A stretch of DNA of 64,000 nucleotides from Rikenellaceae bacterium (GCA_017935625.1 JAGBHC010000046.1:31443-95442); one strand, 5' to 3'. Numbered from the stretch's first letter, positions 1-8,320 are shown. Notes: a model not told the origin generated them from the sequence alone. Made by a program: numbers and translations.

Positions 1-787
1 CGTAGCCGCCCAGGGCGTCGGTCACGCGCAGGGCAATCTCCTCGGCCTTGGCGAGGGCCGCCGGGCTCATGGGCTGGGGCTGCCACGACTCGCGGTAGTC
101 GCCGTCCACCTGATGGTGGCCTATGGGTTTGAGGAACGAGGTTCCGGCGCTGTGGCGCACCGTGAGCAGCGTGATTTCATAGTCGAACTTCACGAAGCCC
201 TCCACGATGACGCGTCCCGCACCGGCGCGGCCGCCCTCCTGGGCGTTGGTCCATGCCGCGTCGATATCCTCGCGGCTGCGGATGACGCTCTGGCCGTGTC
301 CCGAGGAGCTCATGATGGGCTTCACCACGCAGGGAATGCCTATCTGCTCCACGGCTTCGTCGAATTCGGCTTTCGTCGAGGCGAAGCGATAGGGCGAGGT
401 GGCGATGCCTAGACGTTCGGCGGCCAGGCAGCGGATGCCTTCGCGGTTCATGGTCAGCAGGGCCGCCTGGGCCGTGGGGATGACCTTGTAGCCCTCTTTC
501 TCGAGCTCCACCAGGGTGGGGGTGGCGATGGCCTCGATTTCGGGAATGATGATATCGGGCTGTTCGGCCTCGATGATTTCGCGCAGGCGTTTGCCGTCGA
601 GCATCGACAGCACGTAGGAGCGGTGTGCGACCTGCATGGCCGGAGCGTTTGCGTATTTGTCGAGCACCACGACTTCCACTCCGTATCTTTGCAGCTCTAT
701 GGCTACCTCCTTGCCCAATTCTCCGGAGCCGCACAGCAAGGCCTTCTTGGCGGCGGGAGAGTTGTGTGTACCTATTTTCACCATCAT
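1..787 (-). CDS. purT: Formate-dependent phosphoribosylglycinamide formyltransferase (PurT), N-terminal part
   Basis: PurT makes formyl-GAR in purine synthesis from GAR, formate and ATP. It is an ATP-grasp enzyme that does not need formyl-tetrahydrofolate. The visible 262 residues begin [10 protein letters not shown] and contain the glycine-rich N-terminal motif [11 protein letters not shown], the segment [10 protein letters not shown], and the ATP-grasp lysine/serine-rich loop [15 protein letters not shown]. The C-terminal part lies beyond the window start. I chose the ATG at 785-787; a second ATG follows directly. A TATATTTG box (minus strand, 815-822) lies about 28 nt upstream, and two further promoter copies are stacked behind it in the 79-bp repeats. 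Family assignment is confident. Confidence 0.93.
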   Translation of the reverse strand, partial: MMVKIGTHNSPAAKKALLCGSGELGKEVAIELQRYGVEVVVLDKYANAPAMQVAHRSYVLSMLDGKRLREIIEAEQPDIIIPEIEAIATPTLVELEKEGYKVIPTAQAALLTMNREGIRCLAAERLGIATSPYRFASTKAEFDEAVEQIGIPCVVKPIMSSSGHGQSVIRSREDIDAAWTNAQEGGRAGAGRVIVEGFVKFDYEITLLTVRHSAGTSFLKPIGHHQVDGDYRESWQPQPMSPAALAKAEEIALRVTDALGGY

Positions 788-812
788 TGTATCTTTTTTC
801 GGGTTAAAGCGC

Positions 813-1030
813 GACAAATATAGTAATATTCGATGAGAAATGAAAGCGCGGGCGGCATAGCCGGCGTGCGTTCGCAAGGCGATTCATTCGAGACAAATAT
901 AGTAATATTCGATGAGAAATGAAAGCGCGGGCGGCATAGCCGGCGAGCGTTCGCAAGGCGATTCATTCGAGACAAATATAAGAATATTCGATGAGAAATG
1001 AAAGCAGGGGCGGCATAGCGGGCGTGCGCT
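813..1030. repeat. Three tandem 79-bp repeats carrying purT-facing promoters
   Basis: Copies begin at 813, 892 and 971, a period of exactly 79 bp. The third is truncated after about 60 bp. Copies differ at only a few positions. Read on the minus strand, each copy holds TATATTTG (815-822, 894-901, 973-980). In the first two copies, and with one change in the third, this is preceded at 19 nt by TTTC, so each is a near-consensus Bacteroidota promoter directed at purT. The third copy abuts the plus-strand promoter of the alcohol dehydrogenase. Confidence 0.85.
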
Positions 1031-1031
1031 A

Positions 1032-1062
1032 TTTTTTTCATCGAATATACTCCGTATATTTG
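1032..1062 (+). promoter_or_regulatory. Promoter of the alcohol dehydrogenase gene
   Basis: TTTT at 1032-1035, a 19-nt spacer, and TATATTTG at 1055-1062 match the Bacteroidota promoter with one mismatch in the -33 element. The spacer contains TCATCGAAT, the reverse complement of ATTCGATGA in each upstream 79-bp repeat, so repeat and promoter could pair or share a regulator. Confidence 0.6.
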
Positions 1063-1118
1063 TATCGGGGCCGCCGGAAGGGCGGCCCGGAAAAGCGATA
1101 ACTGAAAAGGTTTTGACT

Positions 1119-2267
1119 ATGAAAAATTTCGTGTTTCAGAATCCGACCAAACTGCTGTTCGGTCGGGGAGCGATAGAGCGCATGCGGGCGGAGATTCCCG
1201 CGGATAAGAAGCTGATGGTGACTTTCGGCGGGGGCAGCGTGCGTGCCAACGGCGTCTACGAACGTGTGACCCGGGCGCTCGAAGGGCTCGACTATGTGGA
1301 GTTCTGGGGCATAGAGCCCAATCCGAAAGTGGAGACGGTGCGGGAGGCCGTGGCGATGTGCCGCCGCGAGGGGGTGGAGTTCCTGCTCGCGGTGGGCGGC
1401 GGTTCGGTGCTCGATGCCACGAAGCTCATCGCCGCGGCGGTGCATGCCGGGGCCGATGCCTGGGAGCTGGTGCGCAATCCGGCGCTGTTGCCCGAGGCGA
1501 TTCTCCCGTTCGCCGATGTGATGACGCTTCCGGCCACGGGCTCCGAAATGAACAACGGAGCGGTGATATCCAATGCGGCCACCCGCGAGAAGTTCGCCTT
1601 CTATTCGCGGTTCCCGCTCTTTTCGGTGCTCGACCCCGAGGTGACCTACTCGCTGCCGGAGTATCAGATTGCCTGCGGGCTGGCCGACACGTTCGTCCAC
1701 ACCGTGGAGCAGTATCTGACCGTGGCGGGGGAGTCGCCGCTCATGGACCGCTGGGCCGAAGGGTTGCTTTCGACCCTGGTGGAGGTGGCGCCCGGAGCGA
1801 TGGCCGCCGAGCCCGACTACGACAGTAGGGCGACCTACATGCTGTGTGCGACGATGGCCCTGAACGGATTCATCGCCATGGGCGTGAGCCAGGATTGGGC
1901 GACCCATCGCATCGGGCACGAAATCACGGCTCTGCACGGGGTGACGCACGCCCAGACGCTGGCCGTGGTGCTGCCGGCCGTGATGGCCGAGCTGCAGGAG
2001 CAGAAACAGGACAAACTGTTGCAGTATGCGGCCCGTGTGTGGGGCCTGTGCGAGGGGAGCCGGCAGGAGCGTATCGACGCGGCGATAGCCCGGACCGGGG
2101 AGTTTTTCCGTTCGCTGGGGCTGAAGACCCGTCTTTCGGAGCTGGGCATCGGCCGGCCGACGGCGGAGGAGATAGTGCGCCGGTTCGCTGAGCGCGGTAC
2201 GCGGTTGGGCGAAAAGGCCAATGTGGACGCCGCAGCGGTGGGGCGCATTCTGGAACGATGCCTGTGA
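1119..2267 (+). CDS. Iron-containing alcohol dehydrogenase (YqhD/BDH-like)
   Basis: Group III metal-dependent alcohol dehydrogenase of 382 residues, expected to reduce aldehydes with NAD(P)H. The N-terminal dinucleotide domain shows FGGGSVRANG and the AVGGGSVLDATK motif. The C-terminal helical metal domain shows HRIGHEITALHGVTHAQTLAVVLPAVM, whose histidines with D and H in GLADTFVHT form the iron site. GGGS(V)R fits the NADP-preferring YqhD/BDH subgroup. I chose the ATG at 1119 rather than an in-frame TTG at 1113. A two-gene unit with the following ArsC-like gene is likely (27-nt gap), ending at the terminator near 2700. Confidence 0.92.
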   Translation: MKNFVFQNPTKLLFGRGAIERMRAEIPADKKLMVTFGGGSVRANGVYERVTRALEGLDYVEFWGIEPNPKVETVREAVAMCRREGVEFLLAVGGGSVLDATKLIAAAVHAGADAWELVRNPALLPEAILPFADVMTLPATGSEMNNGAVISNAATREKFAFYSRFPLFSVLDPEVTYSLPEYQIACGLADTFVHTVEQYLTVAGESPLMDRWAEGLLSTLVEVAPGAMAAEPDYDSRATYMLCATMALNGFIAMGVSQDWATHRIGHEITALHGVTHAQTLAVVLPAVMAELQEQKQDKLLQYAARVWGLCEGSRQERIDAAIARTGEFFRSLGLKTRLSELGIGRPTAEEIVRRFAERGTRLGEKANVDAAAVGRILERCL

Positions 2268-2294
2268 ACGGTGAATGACAAAAAAGAGACGACT

Positions 2295-2654
2295 ATGGCT
2301 AAACCTTTGTTTTTATGCTATTCGGGATGTTCCACCTGCCGCAAGGCTGCGGCGTGGCTGCGGGACAACGGAGTGGAGGTCGAGGTCCGCGATATCGTGG
2401 CCCGGAAGCCTTCGCAGCAGGAGCTCGGGGAGTGGATTGCCCGCAGCGGATTGCCGGTGCGCAAATTCTTCAACACGAGCGGCGTGAGGTATCGGGAGCT
2501 GAACCTGAAGGAGAGGGTCGCTACCGCTCCGGAGAGCGAACTGACGGCGTTGCTGGCCTCGGACGGCAAGCTGGTGAAACGTCCGCTGCTGGTGTGGAGC
2601 GGCGGTGTGCTGGCGGGGTTCGACCCCGAGTCGTGGCGGCGGAGTCTGAAATGA
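2295..2654 (+). CDS. ArsC/Spx-family thioredoxin-fold protein
   Basis: A 119-residue protein of the arsenate reductase (glutaredoxin-coupled)/Spx/YffB family. Near the N-terminus it has the signature FLCYSGCSTCRKAAAWL, with the first cysteine of the CSTC group as the expected catalytic residue. It also has KFFNTSGVRYRELNL and the cis-proline region LVKRPLLV typical of the family. The ATG at 2295 is preceded by an A/G-rich ribosome site; an in-frame GTG at 2271 is less likely. Sequence cannot separate true arsenate reductase from YffB-like proteins of unknown role, and there is no arsenic gene nearby. Confidence 0.85.
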   Translation: MAKPLFLCYSGCSTCRKAAAWLRDNGVEVEVRDIVARKPSQQELGEWIARSGLPVRKFFNTSGVRYRELNLKERVATAPESELTALLASDGKLVKRPLLVWSGGVLAGFDPESWRRSLK

Positions 2655-2693
2655 CGCGAAGGGCCTCATGCGACCGAAACGACTGAAAAGACC

Positions 2694-2746
2694 GAAAAGA
2701 GGACTCCTCCCCGTCATCGGGACCGGGGAAGAGTCCTCTCTCTTTT
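2694..2746 (+). terminator. Rho-independent terminator after the ArsC-like gene
   Basis: AAAGAGGACTC (2696-2706) pairs with GAGTCCTCT (2731-2739), with an inner CCCCG/CGGGG stem, followed by CTCTTTTCG. It closes the alcohol dehydrogenase/ArsC-like unit. The 120 bases from here to 2873 hold no gene that I can see. Confidence 0.8.
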
Positions 2747-2873
2747 CGTCCCTTTCGGGGATTCGTGACGAAGGCGCCACACGGCGGACCCGCTTCGCGG
2801 AAGAGCCGCGGGGTGCCGCTGGTCCGGTGCGGGAAACCTCCGGGAAGGGGCGTGCCGATTCTTCGGGGCGGGA

Positions 2874-3674
2874 TTACTCTTCGAAATCGTCGTCGTCATA
2901 GTCGTCGTATTCCTCCCGCTCGGAGTGGGGAGGCAGTGCGACCGAGAGTCGGAAAGTTCCGTATTTGATGCCGTTCACCAATCCGGAGTAGGAGGTTTCG
3001 ATTACCGCCTGACCGCCGTGGGCTTCGACCAGCGTTTTGAGGAAATTGAGGCCGTAGCCGCTGCCCCGGGTGCCGGTCTGGCTGGCGTTCTCGCCTCGTA
3101 TGCCGCAGGCGAAGAGGCTCTCAATCTCCTCCTCCGCGACGTAGGGGCCTTCGTTCTCCATCGAGATGATGAGGTTTTCGGCCGTGTCGTATTCGAATTC
3201 GCAGAGAATCTCGCTCCCTTCCAGCGCATATTTGGTGGCGTTGTCGAGCATGATGTTGGCTATGGCGTTGATGACGCCGTAGCCGATGTAGTCCTGTATG
3301 ATGGAGACTCCGATTTTCTTCACGGAGTAACGGAGGTTCTTGCTGCGGATGATTCCCTGGAAGTAGCTGTTGGGCTTGTAGAATCTTCCCCAGAGATTCT
3401 GCGGGTGCATGCAGGCATTCTTGAAATAGTCGGCGTTGTTGGTCATCTGCCAATAGTTCAGATGGTTGTTTATGTCGTCCGAACATTGCAGGGCGTTGGC
3501 GATTTGTTCCTTGATTTCGTTGCGTCCGGCGGGCGTGGAGAGGTTCCGGTCGTTCACGGTCTGCAACGATTTGTTGATGCTGATGAGTGCCGCATGGATT
3601 TCGTGCATGACGAAATCGAGTTGCCGGGCTTCTTGGCTGTTGAAGTGCAGGCACATGTTCTTTTCGGTTGCCAT
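2874..3674 (-). CDS. Small soluble sensor histidine kinase with acidic tail
   Basis: A 266-residue protein with a compact kinase core and no membrane segment. The H-box is HEIHAALISINKSL (His24). A helical linker (about 50-130) leads to the HATPase domain with N-box NIMLDNATKYA (about 140-150), the NEGPYV segment (about 174-179) and G-box GTRGSGYGLNFLK (about 201-213). The last 15 residues (252-266) are almost all Asp/Glu. It starts 14 nt after the stop of the receiver-domain gene, so the two are co-transcribed and probably phosphotransfer partners. There is no sensor domain; input must come from a partner or from the linker. ATG 3672-3674 is the first plausible start. Confidence 0.8.
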   Translation of the reverse strand: MATEKNMCLHFNSQEARQLDFVMHEIHAALISINKSLQTVNDRNLSTPAGRNEIKEQIANALQCSDDINNHLNYWQMTNNADYFKNACMHPQNLWGRFYKPNSYFQGIIRSKNLRYSVKKIGVSIIQDYIGYGVINAIANIMLDNATKYALEGSEILCEFEYDTAENLIISMENEGPYVAEEEIESLFACGIRGENASQTGTRGSGYGLNFLKTLVEAHGGQAVIETSYSGLVNGIKYGTFRLSVALPPHSEREEYDDYDDDDFEE

Positions 3675-3688
3675 GATGGGTAGAAGTT

Positions 3689-4447
3689 TTATAGTAGCGA
3701 AAGGATGGATATGGTGAACTCTACGATGGACTTGGAGGCCAGAAGGAAGACGGAGAAGGAACCCGGTTCGGATGTCGAGGAGATTCTCCGGCTCGCCCGC
3801 TCGTAGTAGGACGGATTGTTGAGCATGATGGATTGGACATAGGCGTCTTCGAGCCGGGCCAGGGCCGAGAGCGAAATGTTGGTTTTGGAGATGAAGTTGC
3901 GCCGAATCATTTTCCATCTCGCCACGGGGTCGAGCGTGTAATCGACTTCGGCCCGCACCTTCTCCGAAAAGGAGTCGGCGCCCCGGCGTTCGTTGTCGGC
4001 CAGCACGTCCTTTGACCAGACCTTGACCCGGGTGAGGTCCTTCTGGTTGTTGGCGAAATTGTTGATGTTCACGTCCACGTTCGAACACAGCACGTAGTTC
4101 TTGTGGGGGTATTTCTCGATGAGGCCCTTCAGCAGGTTGAGTCCGCTGGCGAACCGGCCGTAAATCTTGATGCCGATTCCCTGATTGTCGCAGATGATTA
4201 GGTCGTAGGCTTCGGCGTCGTAGAGATTCTCCAAATCGGATTTGGCGGTAATCGAAAGGTTGTATTGGTTGCGGAGCGAGGTCAGCTGCTCGTCGAACGG
4301 ATAGCTTCCGTCCTCGAAACTGTCGTCGATTATCAGAATGCGGCATTTCGATTCCATCTGCGAGCGGGCGACCTCTTTCTTTACCCGGATGTAGTTGTCG
4401 AGGTCCTGCAGGGTGTATTTTTTCGAGAAAAACGGAAGAAACGGCAT
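3689..4447 (-). CDS. Receiver-domain protein with an unrecognised C-terminal output region
   Basis: A 252-residue protein with a divergent but apparently complete phosphoacceptor domain at about 36-150: acidic pair Asp41-Asp42 (RILIIDDS), likely phosphorylated Asp87 (LIICDNQG), Ser122 and Lys146 in the expected order. The C-terminal 100 residues contain no recognisable helix-turn-helix, GGDEF or other output domain and end in a roughly 25-residue hydrophobic segment (about 230-252, FLLASKSIVEF...). That could be a membrane anchor or a buried helix. It is the first gene of a two-gene unit with the histidine kinase. I do not recognise the C-terminal family. Confidence 0.75.
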   Translation of the reverse strand: MPFLPFFSKKYTLQDLDNYIRVKKEVARSQMESKCRILIIDDSFEDGSYPFDEQLTSLRNQYNLSITAKSDLENLYDAEAYDLIICDNQGIGIKIYGRFASGLNLLKGLIEKYPHKNYVLCSNVDVNINNFANNQKDLTRVKVWSKDVLADNERRGADSFSEKVRAEVDYTLDPVARWKMIRRNFISKTNISLSALARLEDAYVQSIMLNNPSYYERASRRISSTSEPGSFSVFLLASKSIVEFTISILSLL

Positions 4448-4460
4448 GATTGTGCGGAAA

Positions 4461-4485
4461 GTTTACGTTTACGGTTACAAAATTA
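4461..4485 (-). promoter_or_regulatory. Promoter region of the receiver/kinase pair
   Basis: On the minus strand TAATTTTG (4485-4478) gives a match to the -7 box; no good TTTG lies at the -33 position. Immediately downstream in the leader is a run of near-identical hexamers (GTTTAC, GTTTAC, GGTTAC, read on the plus strand at 4461-4478), which could be an operator. Confidence 0.5.
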
Positions 4486-4553
4486 GGAATTTTTCGGCGA
4501 AGAAACGGAAAGATTGTCCGATTCTTTGTCGAATAAATTAGTGTCCCGATTCT

Positions 4554-4584
4554 TTTGAATATTTCGTTTGTGTCGATATCTTTG
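4554..4584 (+). promoter_or_regulatory. Promoter of the uracil-DNA-glycosylase-like gene
   Basis: TTTG (4554-4557), exactly 19 nt, then TATCTTTG (4577-4584): a perfect Bacteroidota promoter. It places transcription start near 4588 and rules out start codons upstream of 4609 for the gene behind it. Confidence 0.75.
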
Positions 4585-4608
4585 GGTTCTGAAAATGCGA
4601 TTGATGCG

Positions 4609-5202
4609 ATGGAAACGAACGAAATGAACCGGGAGATACACCCGCTGGAACCCTTTTTGCCGGCCGGGGCGCGGCTGCTGATGCTGGGCAGTTTTCCGCC
4701 CAAGCGCGAGCGCTGGTCGATGGAATTTTACTATCCGAACCTGCAGAACGACATGTGGCGTATCGTGGGGCTGGTCTTTTTCGCGGACAAGGAGCGCTTT
4801 CTCTCCGCCGACCGGCGCCGTTTCGAACGGGAGCGGATAGCGGAGTTCTGCCGCGAGCGGGGCATCGCGCTCTGCGACACGGCCCGGGAGGTGATACGCC
4901 TGCGCGACAATGCCTCCGACAAGTTTCTGGAGGTGGTGTCGGCCGTCGATTTGCCGGCGCTGCTGGCCCGGATTCCCCGTTGTTCGGTCATCGTGGTGAC
5001 GGGACAGAAGGCCGCGCAGACGCTCGTGGCGCTGACCGGCTGCCGGGAGCCGGCCGTGGGCGAGGCGGTGGAGTGCCGCTATGCGGACCGTGCGTTGCGC
5101 ATCTACCGGATGCCCTCTTCGTCGCGGGCCTATCCGCTGGCGCTGGAGCGCAAGGCCGAAATCTACGGGCGGATGTTCCGCGAGGCGGGGCTGCTGGAGT
5201 AG
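4609..5202 (+). CDS. Uracil-DNA glycosylase-family protein (Mug/UDG-like)
   Basis: About 197 residues. The N-terminal motif LLMLGSFPPKRERWSMEFYYPN matches the active-site GxxPP segment of the family. Other landmarks are the aromatic YYPNLQNDMWRIVGL stretch, ALCDTAREVIRLRDNASD, and a C-terminal MPSSSRAY segment corresponding to the HPS-type DNA-binding loop. Expected role: removal of uracil or mismatched bases from DNA, followed by AP-site repair. ATG 4609 fits the mapped promoter; ATG 4624 is an alternative. It faces the MFS gene, with only 12 nt between the two stops. Confidence 0.82.
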   Translation: METNEMNREIHPLEPFLPAGARLLMLGSFPPKRERWSMEFYYPNLQNDMWRIVGLVFFADKERFLSADRRRFERERIAEFCRERGIALCDTAREVIRLRDNASDKFLEVVSAVDLPALLARIPRCSVIVVTGQKAAQTLVALTGCREPAVGEAVECRYADRALRIYRMPSSSRAYPLALERKAEIYGRMFREAGLLE

Positions 5203-5214
5203 CGGGCCTCTGCG

Positions 5215-6411
5215 CTATCGGAGCCGGTTGCGGTTGAAGTGGGGTACGACCCGGAGTCTGAAGTAGAGGGTCGATACGATGCAGAGACCGCCGCCGAAGA
5301 GATAGGCGACCTCCAGCGAGCTGATTTGGCCGATGTAGCCTCCCAGAATGAGCCCGATGCCGATGCCTACGTCCCACGAGGTGAGGTAGGTGGAGGTGGC
5401 CGTGCCGCGCTGGCTGTTGGGCGCCAGACTGACGAACAGGGTGTTGAAGGCCGGGAACATGGTGCCGAATCCCACGCCCAGCAGCAGGGCTATCGTGAAG
5501 AAGAGCCAGGTGGCGGTCTGCGGATGCCACTCCATTATCGCCCGGCAGGAGGAGAGCAGGAAGAAACAGAGGCAGACCAGATACATGCCCAGCGAAATGA
5601 CCTGCGTGATGTATCCCTTATCAACCTGCCGGCCCGAAAAGATGCGGGAGATGGCCATGCCGGCCGCCATGCAGGTGAAGAAGATGCCGCTGCCGACTTC
5701 GATTCCGATTTCCCGGGCATAGACGGCGATGTAGGTGGTGGTCATGCCGTAGGGGATGGAGAGCATGAGCAGGGCGATGCCGGCCCGCACTCCTTTGAGC
5801 AGGAAGAAGCGGTCGAGCGAAACGGGGGCCCGCTTGACGGGCGGTTTCGGCGGGGTCTTGACCAGCACGGCCATCGCCAGTCCCAGACAGCACGAGCAGA
5901 GGGCGCAGGCGAATATCACGCGGAACGAATAGGCCTGGTGGAGGAAAAGTCCCACCATGGGGCCGACCGACATGGCGATGTTGTTCGACAGGCCGTAGTA
6001 GCCCAGTCCTTCGCCGCGGCGGGAGGAGGGCATGATGTCGATGACGATGGTGTTGCCCGACACGGTGACCGTACCGAACGAGAGTCCGTGCACGATTCTC
6101 AGGATGGTGAACAGGGTGAGGGTGCCGGCTGCCAGATAGCCGGCGAACACGGAGGTGAAGATGAAGAAGGCGAACAGGTAGAGCGGCTTGCGTGCGAACG
6201 TGTCGAGCAGGTAGCCCGAAAAGGGTCTTACGGTGAGTGCGGCTACCGTATAGCAGGCCAGTATGACGCCGGCCGTGGCGCTGCCGGTGGCGAAAACCTC
6301 GGTGAGATAGAACGGCAGTATCGGCATCAGCAGATAGAAGCCGAAGTAAAGCAGGAAGTTGGCTGCCAGAATGTAACAGTAGCTCGGGGTTATCAGTCGC
6401 TCTTTGGTCAT
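5215..6411 (-). CDS. MFS transporter
   Basis: A 398-residue membrane protein with about 12 predicted hydrophobic segments, beginning ITPSYCYILAANFLLYFGFY. The loop 2-3 signature is RPFSGYLLDTFARKPLY, and GRQVDKGY and NSQRGTATSTYLTSWDVGIGIG lie in the second half. This pattern fits drug/metabolite proton antiporters of the major facilitator superfamily. Substrate is unknown. A TAATTTTG box (minus strand, 6441-6434) lies 23 nt upstream of the ATG. Confidence 0.9.
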   Translation of the reverse strand: MTKERLITPSYCYILAANFLLYFGFYLLMPILPFYLTEVFATGSATAGVILACYTVAALTVRPFSGYLLDTFARKPLYLFAFFIFTSVFAGYLAAGTLTLFTILRIVHGLSFGTVTVSGNTIVIDIMPSSRRGEGLGYYGLSNNIAMSVGPMVGLFLHQAYSFRVIFACALCSCCLGLAMAVLVKTPPKPPVKRAPVSLDRFFLLKGVRAGIALLMLSIPYGMTTTYIAVYAREIGIEVGSGIFFTCMAAGMAISRIFSGRQVDKGYITQVISLGMYLVCLCFFLLSSCRAIMEWHPQTATWLFFTIALLLGVGFGTMFPAFNTLFVSLAPNSQRGTATSTYLTSWDVGIGIGLILGGYIGQISSLEVAYLFGGGLCIVSTLYFRLRVVPHFNRNRLR

Positions 6412-6638
6412 CGCATGTCGTGTTAATCGGGTGCAAAATTACGCATAGATTGTCGATTTTGTAACCTTTTCCGTGCCGAAATGCCCCTTTGCCTCGGCCG
6501 GACCGGCGGCGGAGTGCCCTGAGGACGGGCCCTCGGGGCGGGTGCGGCAGGCGGCTCGGGGGCGGGAACGGAGCGGGTTTTTTGTTTTCTCAATCAAAAA
6601 GCGTACATTGTCCGGAAATATCGAAACGATTCGGGGCG

Positions 6639-7043
6639 ATGCGGAAAGAACGGAGTATGGAACACCACGGAGATAGACCGAAAGGGCGGGCGGCGGAAGC
6701 CGGGACCGGCGGGCCGGCGGACATTGCCGGCGGGCCGGACGGTTCGTTTTTCGCTGAGGTGTGCGATGTCGTGGCGCAGATTCCTGCGGGCAAGGTGGTC
6801 ACCTACGGACAGATAGCGCGGCTGGTGGGCCGGCCGCGGCATGCCCGCATGGTGGGGGCGGCCCTGGCCGGTATCTTCCCGGAGCTCGGTTTGCCGGCCT
6901 GGCGCGTGGTGAATGCGCAGGGGCGGACGGTTCCTTTCTGGCCGGAGCAGCAGCGGCTGCTGGAGCGCGAGGGCGTGCGTTTCAGGGCCCCGGGACGGGT
7001 CGATATGAAAAGCGCTCTATGGAATCCCTTCGATGAGTTCTGA
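6639..7043 (+). CDS. Alkyltransferase-like (ATL/MGMT-fold) protein lacking the acceptor cysteine
   Basis: A 134-residue protein with the DNA-binding/alkyltransferase C-terminal fold: FFAEVCDVVAQIPAGKVVTYGQIARLVGRP and ARMVGAAL. The methyl-acceptor motif PCHRV is replaced by PAWRV (LPAWRVVNAQGR), so it cannot repair alkylated guanine by the classical suicide reaction. ATL proteins with this loss bind O6-alkylguanine and hand it to nucleotide excision repair, which is the likely role. ATG 6639 or 6657 may be the start; a weak TTTG-N19-TACATTGT promoter lies about 50 nt upstream. A canonical methyltransferase with PCHR is encoded elsewhere (49683-50255). Confidence 0.8.
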   Translation: MRKERSMEHHGDRPKGRAAEAGTGGPADIAGGPDGSFFAEVCDVVAQIPAGKVVTYGQIARLVGRPRHARMVGAALAGIFPELGLPAWRVVNAQGRTVPFWPEQQRLLEREGVRFRAPGRVDMKSALWNPFDEF

Positions 7044-7090
7044 CCGGCGTAGCCTCTGCGGCCGGGTCGGAGGCGGTGCGCCGGGACGGG

Positions 7091-8320
7091 TCACCGGCGG
7101 GACTCCGCATCCCCGGAGGCGTCTCTTCGTTTCAGCATCACGATTTGCGCATCCGCACCGTTTTCCCCGTATTCGCTGACCAGGATGTAGCGCTCGTCGC
7201 ATGCGATGCCGAAGCAGCGGCCGTCGGAGCCGCATTTCTCCACCTGGGTGCCCCAGTAGCTGTTGTCGTCGTCGAGGAGTTTTACGGCGTTGCCGTTGTG
7301 CTTGTATTCGAGATTGACGAAAGAGCCTTGGAGAACGAACAGATTCTCTATCTTCGGCATGCCGGCGATGCCGAGCGCGTTGATTTCGTCGATGAGCCGC
7401 CGTTTGACGGGCGAGTCGGCATGGGGAAGCCGCTCTTCGGCCAGCCGCCAGCGCTTGAGGGTCGGGTAGTATCGGCGAAGCATGGCCTTGTACTCCTCCT
7501 TCGTGAGGCTGCGGCCGCTCTCCCTGTTGTACTCTTCGACGAACTGCGCGCAGAATTCGACCATCTCCTCCAGGGTGAAATTACCGGTGAAGGCGCCGTC
7601 CTTGTAGCAGTAGATGCAGTATTCGCAGTTCCTGCTTCCGTCGGCGTCGCTCCCCGCAACGGCCTCCGTCAGCGGCATTCCGCAGCTCTGGCAGAACTGG
7701 GGAAGCTGCCCGGCCTGCAACTTTTTCTCTTTCGGGGGGAACGTGGCATCGTAGGCTTCGAACGCCTCGGGGTCTTCGTCGGCGGCGAAGTACCCCTTCG
7801 GCGTGCGGAACGTGCACTCCATGCCCTTGAGATACCCCGGTGTGAGCTCCCGGGCGAGGAAGTGGGGATGATGGCCGGTCTCTTCCGGCTCTCCGGGATA
7901 GCGGAGGTGCAGGGTGCCGGCCGCGACGAACCCCGCATGCCCGTAGAAGTCGAGATTCCCCTCGATGCACAGCAGGCCGAGCCCCAGCCGCCTTGCCTCG
8001 TCGAGAGAGTGGAGCAGCAGCTTCAGTCCGTATCCCTTGCGTTGATAATCCGGGTGGATGCTGATGGGGCCGAGCGTCCCGGCCGGCAGCCGACTTCCGT
8101 TCTCGCAGGTGATTTCGGCCTTCGAATACATCACATGGCCGATGATTCTGCCCTCTTCCTCCATCACGAAGTCGAGTTCGGGGATGAAGTCGGGATTCTC
8201 CCGAAACCGGTTGAGCAGATAGTGTTCGGTGCATCCGGGACGGTATACGTTCCAGAAAGCCTCTCGCGTAAGGTTTTCGACCTGGCGGTAATCCTGGGGG
8301 CGTTCTCTTCTGATATTCAT
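7091..8320 (-). CDS. GNAT acetyltransferase fused to a zinc-ribbon domain
   Basis: A 409-residue fusion. Residues 1-150 are a GNAT N-acetyltransferase with the acetyl-CoA loop HPDYQRKGYGLKLLL (about 89-103). Around 209-262 is a zinc-ribbon module with C210xxC213 and C232xxC235(xxC238), followed by the helix FTGNFTLEEMVEFC; this matches the putative zinc-ribbon family (PF12674 type) that also exists as a separate small protein. The last 100 residues (about 300-409) are unassigned. Substrate is unknown. It is transcribed divergently from the second GNAT gene, with 74 nt between the starts. Confidence 0.8.
   Translation of the reverse strand: MNIRRERPQDYRQVENLTREAFWNVYRPGCTEHYLLNRFRENPDFIPELDFVMEEEGRIIGHVMYSKAEITCENGSRLPAGTLGPISIHPDYQRKGYGLKLLLHSLDEARRLGLGLLCIEGNLDFYGHAGFVAAGTLHLRYPGEPEETGHHPHFLARELTPGYLKGMECTFRTPKGYFAADEDPEAFEAYDATFPPKEKKLQAGQLPQFCQSCGMPLTEAVAGSDADGSRNCEYCIYCYKDGAFTGNFTLEEMVEFCAQFVEEYNRESGRSLTKEEYKAMLRRYYPTLKRWRLAEERLPHADSPVKRRLIDEINALGIAGMPKIENLFVLQGSFVNLEYKHNGNAVKLLDDDNSYWGTQVEKCGSDGRCFGIACDERYILVSEYGENGADAQIVMLKRRDASGDAESRR

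Noticed and set aside
3675..4703. N-terminal extension of the histidine kinase in the same frame (609 codons in total)
   Set aside because: It runs out of frame through the receiver-domain gene and has no protein-like composition. The real start is 3674.
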